NCBI RefSeq assembly: GCF_958298935.1
Contig: NC_084928.1
Location: 21,793,501 to 21,857,500, forward strand
Direction of reading: 5' to 3'
DNA length: 64,000 nucleotides
DNA from: Phragmites australis
Taxonomy: Eukaryota > Streptophyta > Magnoliopsida > Poales > Poaceae
Part shown: positions 59,135-64,000 of the stretch, piece by piece
Layout of the letters: each line of letters starts with the position of its first letter
How positions within the stretch are numbered: position 1 is the stretch's first letter
Notes under the pieces: generated by a model
Database searches by the model: none
Told to the model about the DNA's origin: nothing
Seen by the model: only the letters and a program-made list of their open reading frames with translations
Translations under genes and position numbers: made by a program

Positions 59135-59505
59135 AATAGGTGACGGGTTATATTAATAATAACCCATCACCTTTTACAGTAAATAAGTGACAGGTGATAT
59201 TTATAAACCATCACCTATCACTTGTATGTACAGGCCGAGTCGAAGTAAAAGGTGACGGGTGATATTAATAATCCGTCACCTTTTACACACAATAAATGAC
59301 GGTTGACATTTATCACCCGTCACCTATCACTTACATATACAGACCGAGTAGAAGTAAAAGGTGATGGGTAATATTATAACCCGTCACCTTTTACTTACAA
59401 TAAGTGACGGGTTATAATTATAGGTGACGGGTAATATTATCACCCGTCACTTATGACTGATAAAAGGTGACAGGCAATATTATCACCCGTCACTGATGAC
59501 TTTTT
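59135..59505. repeat. AGTGACGGGT repeat array 2, internal
   Basis: A dozen or so copies of AGGTGACGGGT or AAGTGACGGG in both orientations. It lies between the two coding relics rather than next to a terminus, which is unusual for a single CACTA element. Confidence 0.8.
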
Positions 59506-59587
59506 TTAATATAACCCTAGCTAGCCCCCGCGCGCTTAGTCTCATTTTGCCTAAGTCTTTTTGCCTGCACACAAAGTTAGGGTTCAC

Positions 59588-59756
59588 TGTCGCCGTCGTC
59601 CTCCACCCGCCGCCACGAGCCGTCGCCGTCCACCCGTCGCCATCGTCCCGTCGCCGTCGCCCTGTCGCCACGCGCTGTCGCCCCCCGACCCCGTCACCGT
59701 CGCCCCCAACCCCATCGCCGTCGCCCCCCAACCCCGTCGTTGTCGCGTCGTCGCCC
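59588..59756. repeat. Low-complexity CGCCGTCGCC tract
   Basis: Degenerate repeats of CGTCGCC and CCCCAACCC. All six frames stay mostly open and give Gly/Asp- or Ser/Pro-rich peptides that are not real proteins. Confidence 0.8.
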
Positions 59757-59879
59757 CTCTTGGGTATTCCAATGCATTTCCTTTCTTGCCCGTGTTGTAC
59801 ATCCTTTGTCTGTTGCGGACACTACATTTGTTCTTAGCCACTGAGAATACATGTCGAGCACTTAGTGATCATGCCTAGT

Positions 59880-60735
59880 TCCTAGTCAGCACAATATAAC
59901 CTTTGGGCATTGGTTTTCTAATCATATGCTATAGAAAATAAATGTAATCTTATTAAAAATACATGTGAAGATGAATGTACCGATATCATTTCCATGTAAC
60001 AAATCAAAATATTGACATGCACAGTGGTGGTAAAGGATTATAAAGGTTTACTGTGCACTTTCTAAGACGACAAGTAAAAGAGAAGGTAGACTTCAGTTTA
60101 AAACAATACAAGGCAACACTTGAGGCATGCATGAGAAATGGATGCTGGTAAGACCAATGCCTGAACGCGGTGTAGTCAAGGTTTTCAACATGGAAGAACA
60201 AAAGCAATTGGTATATGACTAAATGCAATCAAAAGTGTTTAGGAAGTAAATCTGACAAATGACTTAGTGTCAACTAAACATAGTTCAGAAAGTATCTGTA
60301 TATGTCAAGCTCACCTTGCAAAGCATCCATGGCAATAGCAGCTTGTTAAAGCATCAGCGAAAACATGGGTAGAGGCCGATAATCTTGGTATGTTGTCGTT
60401 GTACTTCACGCATCAATTCCCCCTTCTCCTTCTCCCTTAGAGAATCATATTGTTATTTCATGAGATAATTAAGGGTTAAAGCGTTTCTTGCATGAATGGT
60501 ATTGTCCAATAGAGAAAACCCAACTAATCCACCAAAGGACATCTTCGAATTGCTTTTAGGTATATCTTGAAATGGGATATTGGTGGACCGTTAGTATATA
60601 TGCTATTAGTGTTACTTTTCGGTTACTTATATATGTTAGTTGCGTGATAAGGTTCGTTAGGTATTAGTTGGAGCCAATGGTGAAATTTGGATCATAATCG
60701 TTAACCTTGATTCCTTTTCTTTCCTCTAAAAAACT
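59880..60735. other. Leader region before the Transposase_24/Ulp1 gene
   Basis: AT-rich, no supported frame. It may hold the promoter and 5' UTR of the gene beginning at 60736, but no clear TATA box was picked. Confidence 0.35.
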
Positions 60736-63700
60736 ATGGGGAAGAAGAGGACTGTCACCCCTAAAAAACCAAAAGCACAGAGGATGCTAGCACTAGAGGC
60801 CGTCCCAGCACAAGATGGGGTGGATAGAAGCCTAAGCCCGCACCCGACGTCCTTCTCCAGTAGCAACGAAAGCTAGTATCACAACTCGAGCCCTAACCCG
60901 TCACCAAATCGGGAGAGCTGACGTCGGGCAAGTGACGAAGAATACAATCCCGCTGAAGAGGTATTGATACGAGCGAGTCAATACATTTTATACTTGTTGA
61001 ATGGAGGAATATTCTTTGTTTATGTCAACTCCCGTTTTTTCTCTCTAGATGGCGGCAACGCAGTCTCCAAGCCAGACAACTGGTAGTGTTGCACGCGCCT
61101 GAAAGCCAAGGACACAAACACAGTGGCCGACGAAAAAGGTTACTGTCACAGGAATCGATGCTGATGGGCTGCCTACGGATGAAGAGGCCCTGAAAAGATT
61201 TCGGAGGGTTGCACGGCTCATTGCTCGGGAGAGGGTGCTGATAACGACTAAGTTCAATGACCTTAGTGACGAAGTGAAGAGGGACTTGTTCAATAATGTC
61301 GTCATGGAATATCTGGAGTACCCTAGAAACATGAGTGAGCATCAAAAGAATGCCGCGGTCAATGCAGCAATGAAAGCGATCGCGAAACTTCATCGAAGCT
61401 TTAAGAGCAAGCTTGTGAATTGTTACTTAGCAAAAGGGGCGGCACCCTATGAGAGCTACAAACACCTGAAACCGGAAGATTGGGAAGCTTTTGTGCAGAT
61501 GAAGAGCTCAGAGCAATTCAAGATGGAGAGTGAGAAGAAGAAGTAGCTTCATGCTAAGAACAAGCATGACCACAGGACAACCGCAGCAGGTTACGCTGGG
61601 AAAAGGGCGAAATGGCAGGCAGAGGACGAGAAATTTGCTAGAGAAGGCCGCAAGAATCCTTGGAATCAATTCTCGGGACGATCATGGTCATATTTGCATG
61701 CAAGGGGTGAGCTGTTCGATAGCGGGGAAATCACATTCAGAAACAGCGAAACCCAGGTAGTCGCAGAAAAAGTCAACGAAAAGGCAGCCGAAGCCAGCCA
61801 AGGTTCTGTCACCGAGGTCAGGGAAAGTGATGTTCTCACAACGGCGCTGGGAAACCCGAAGCACCCAGGTTGAGTGCGAGGTGTATCAAGTTCTTAGGGC
61901 TGGAAATATGGCTTTCCCGAAGACATCGGGATGTACAAGAAGAGGAAGAGGTCGGATGGAGTGGATGTGGATGCATTGGCATGGGACATCACCCAGAAAG
62001 TTCACTCAAGCATCATGGGGCAGCTTGCAGCGATGGGAATAGAGATTTCCATGCCACAGGATTTTAGCCTTGGAGTTGCAGGGAAGAGTAGCTACGCCTC
62101 TAGGGAGGTCGAGCAACAAGTAGCTACTACCGAGACTAAGCTGGATACAATCAACCTGTTAGAAGGGCCCACATCCTGCGGCCCTGTAATCAAGCCTGGT
62201 AGATATCACATCGAGGTTGCAAGGGGCCAGGTGCTTCCAGGCGTCTGTATCTTACATACGGTCCCGATACGTGCAGGCTATGCTGTGGTTACAGTGGATA
62301 TGATACATAGCAATGCCACTGATCACATGTTGGAGGTCCCCCCCCCATGAGGAAGTCATAACTCTCACTGAAGCTCTTCATCAAAGGATCCAGTGGAAGA
62401 GAGACGACATCGTGGTCTCCAGTGCATCCCAGTCTGGACGAGCTCCAAGTGCACCGCCGCCGCGCCGGTCACCTCTTGAGAAGGCAGCTTCACTGCCTTC
62501 TCCTCCCCCAGAGAAGCTGGCTTCACTGCATTCTCCTCCGCATCCGACAGCCTCGCTTCTAGACCTAATATCGTCTCCCACAGAGAGCCTAAAAAAGAAG
62601 AAGGAAAAGGAGGTCGAGAAGAAAGACTCTAAGAAGCCCCTGCCAGAGATGTCGAAGGCCATTGTACCGGTGAAGTCAAAGTTCATTGTACCGATGAAGA
62701 AGTCCACGGACATTGCACCAATGTGGACTCAGGCCAACACGAAATTCAAATATAGGAAGCCCTTGATGACTGTAGTTGAGCTAGCAAGGGCGGGAAAAGC
62801 ATGTATCAACTGCATAATTATTACGTATAGGCTTGTAGAGACAGCAATAATCACTCCATAGTCGTACAGTACAAACGACGACACTTCTTAAGTGATCAAG
62901 ACGGCTACTTTATTGTGGGTTTCAATGACTTATATGACCTCTTCAACCTTGATGGCCTGGATGTATCGTTATTATGGGTCTTCACATTGTAAGTCCCATG
63001 ATACTAGATATTCATTAATTAATACTATTAAGACTTGAATCTAATTGTGTCCTTATCTGTAGACACTTGATGAACACAAGGAAGAACAATGATCCCATCG
63101 CATTTCTTGACTATGAGGCCATTACAATATCGGTCATCCAACTTCACCCCGACTACGCTGTGAATCATGTGGCCAGGGCAATGCAACAATACTCAAAAGT
63201 GAAGTACCTGATGGGCGCCCACAACACCGGTGGCCATTGGATCTTATTTAACATTTGCCTCGAGTGGGACTCGGTGTTCTACGTTGACTCGTCAAGACCA
63301 ACATCTGCAAAAGGTAAACTTAGATCGCGTGATTACAGTGTTGTAAAACAACTCCTTGACATGTAAGTTTTGTCTATCTTAGTTCACATATTAAACTTTT
63401 CTAACATTCAAAGGCTCCATAATTGATCCCTCTTTATGCAGGGCTTTCGACAAGTACCTTCGAGCACAACCTAACTACGACGCGAAAGCCGATCGTAGGC
63501 TGACACACAAGACCGGGTACGCAGTAAGTGCTACCAAATAAAATACCAAATATTCTTTGTTGCTATTTTTTTTTCTCTTTTCATTTAACAGTAAAGTTTC
63601 TTTTCAGCAGTGCCACCAACAACCACCGGGCAACACCTATGGATTCAATGTTGTGTGGAACATGCTCCTCACGCTCCGAGCAAAGAATATCAAATCCCCC

Positions 63701-63900
63701 GATGTAAGTTCAGAACAAGATTACTCATAACTAATTTCGATAATTAGTTATTGGTTACGTGTTAAATTATGCAGCAATACAAGTGTATGTTTCTTGACGT
63801 TGGTGCACTCCCGGATATTCGACGCCGAATCGCTGAGTTCATGGTGTCTAACGTTATTAGCCCACAGGGCGAGTTCCACTACAGAAGCTTTAAGTTGTGA
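60736..63900 (+). pseudogene. CACTA-borne Transposase_24/Ulp1-like gene, six exons, inactivated
   Basis: Exons by signals and homology to copy 1: 60736-60960, 61049-62988, 63063-63362, 63442-63523, 63608-63703 and 63775-63900. The N-terminus is basic (MGKKRTVTPKK). Exon 2 carries the plant Transposase_24-type region (DEVKRDLFNNVVMEYLEYP, KAIAKLHRSFKSKLVN, AGYAGKRAKWQAEDEKFARE, SGEITFRNSET), then YKKRKRSDGVDVDALAWDIT and a Pro/Ser/Lys-rich linker. Exons 3-6 form a C48 (Ulp1/SUMO-protease-like) domain with GGHW and FYVDS supplying His and Asp. The cysteine position reads GNTYGF, Tyr for Cys (63638-63640). In-frame stops occur in exon 1 (two), at about 61100, 61544 and twice near 61870-61900, with frameshifts at the C-run near 62340 and near 62800. 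Such genes accompany TNP2 in some grass CACTA elements; their role is not well known. Confidence 0.8.
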
Positions 63901-64000
63901 AGTCTTAAGTAATTATGAGTTGATCGGAACTTTGTAACATTTGTGATTCTATAATGAATACATTTGAACTTTGTAATATTTGCAATTCTCTGATGAAGCG

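Larger units (their letters stand above)
57472..64000 (+). mobile_element. CACTA-derived region (left terminus lost, right beyond the window)
   Basis: Two arrays of AGTGACGGGT-type repeats (57512-57935 and 59135-59505), a TNP2-family relic (58347-58936) and a Transposase_24/Ulp1 gene (60736-63900) all belong to the CACTA superfamily. No CACTA terminus is visible at the left edge, where the region meets duplication copy B. Whether one element or two fused ones is unclear, because the second repeat array lies between the two genes. Confidence 0.65.

Noticed and set aside
59483..59878. Gly/Asp-rich and Pro-rich open frames
   Set aside because: Products of a low-complexity CGCCGTCGCC tract open in most frames.

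Overview
The window is nuclear DNA from a grass (Poaceae), most likely a panicoid. It has GT/AG introns, two intact-looking plant genes, and dense layers of grass-type transposable elements (CACTA, hAT, Stowaway-like, Ty3/gypsy). Roughly 8 kb belongs to the two genes with their introns. Most of the rest is transposon sequence, much of it nested and decayed. I saw no tRNA, rRNA or CRISPR locus.

Layout. 1-2280: 3' end and putative LTR of a gypsy-type element. 2800-3288: a GC-rich hAT-type element with a perfect 8-bp target duplication. 4111-8041 (minus): a three-exon ankyrin-repeat/PGG membrane protein gene. 8097-12749: a small hAT-like element, split by a 4.45-kb non-autonomous CACTA element, sitting 55 bp upstream of that gene's ATG. 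13342-21480: CACTA-like fragments, gypsy integrase and pol remnants on both strands, and one unrecognised two-exon coding fragment (16755-17528, minus). 23290-37934: a nested retroelement complex. The 3' part of one retroelement (110-bp satellite array plus 3' LTR) is interrupted by a 10.5-kb gypsy element with 740-bp LTRs, which is itself interrupted by a 3.5-kb element with 900-bp LTRs. 39047-43764 (minus): a five-exon GOLDEN2-LIKE (GLK) transcription factor gene, closest in my memory to grass GLK1. 45645-47988: two miniature CACTA-like elements. The second interrupts a decayed CACTA Transposase_24/Ulp1-type gene (47085-50139). 50140-52738 and 55151-57471: a diverged direct duplication containing a hAT transposase relic. 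57472-64000: a second CACTA-derived region with arrays of an AGTGACGGGT repeat, a TNP2-family relic lacking its catalytic core, and a fuller Transposase_24/Ulp1 copy (60736-63900) with stops and a replaced catalytic cysteine.

How the parts relate. Only the PGG-ankyrin gene and the GLK gene look like functional host genes. GLK factors activate chloroplast-development genes; PGG-ankyrin proteins are membrane proteins, several of them linked to defence or stress. The transposons matter to them mainly by position: the nested hAT/CACTA insertion separates the ankyrin gene from its likely TATA region. The paired Transposase_24/Ulp1 copies serve as each other's reference, so the mini-CACTA insertion can be resolved against an empty site. 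All exon borders were read by eye from GT/AG signals and frame continuity; no similarity search was run.
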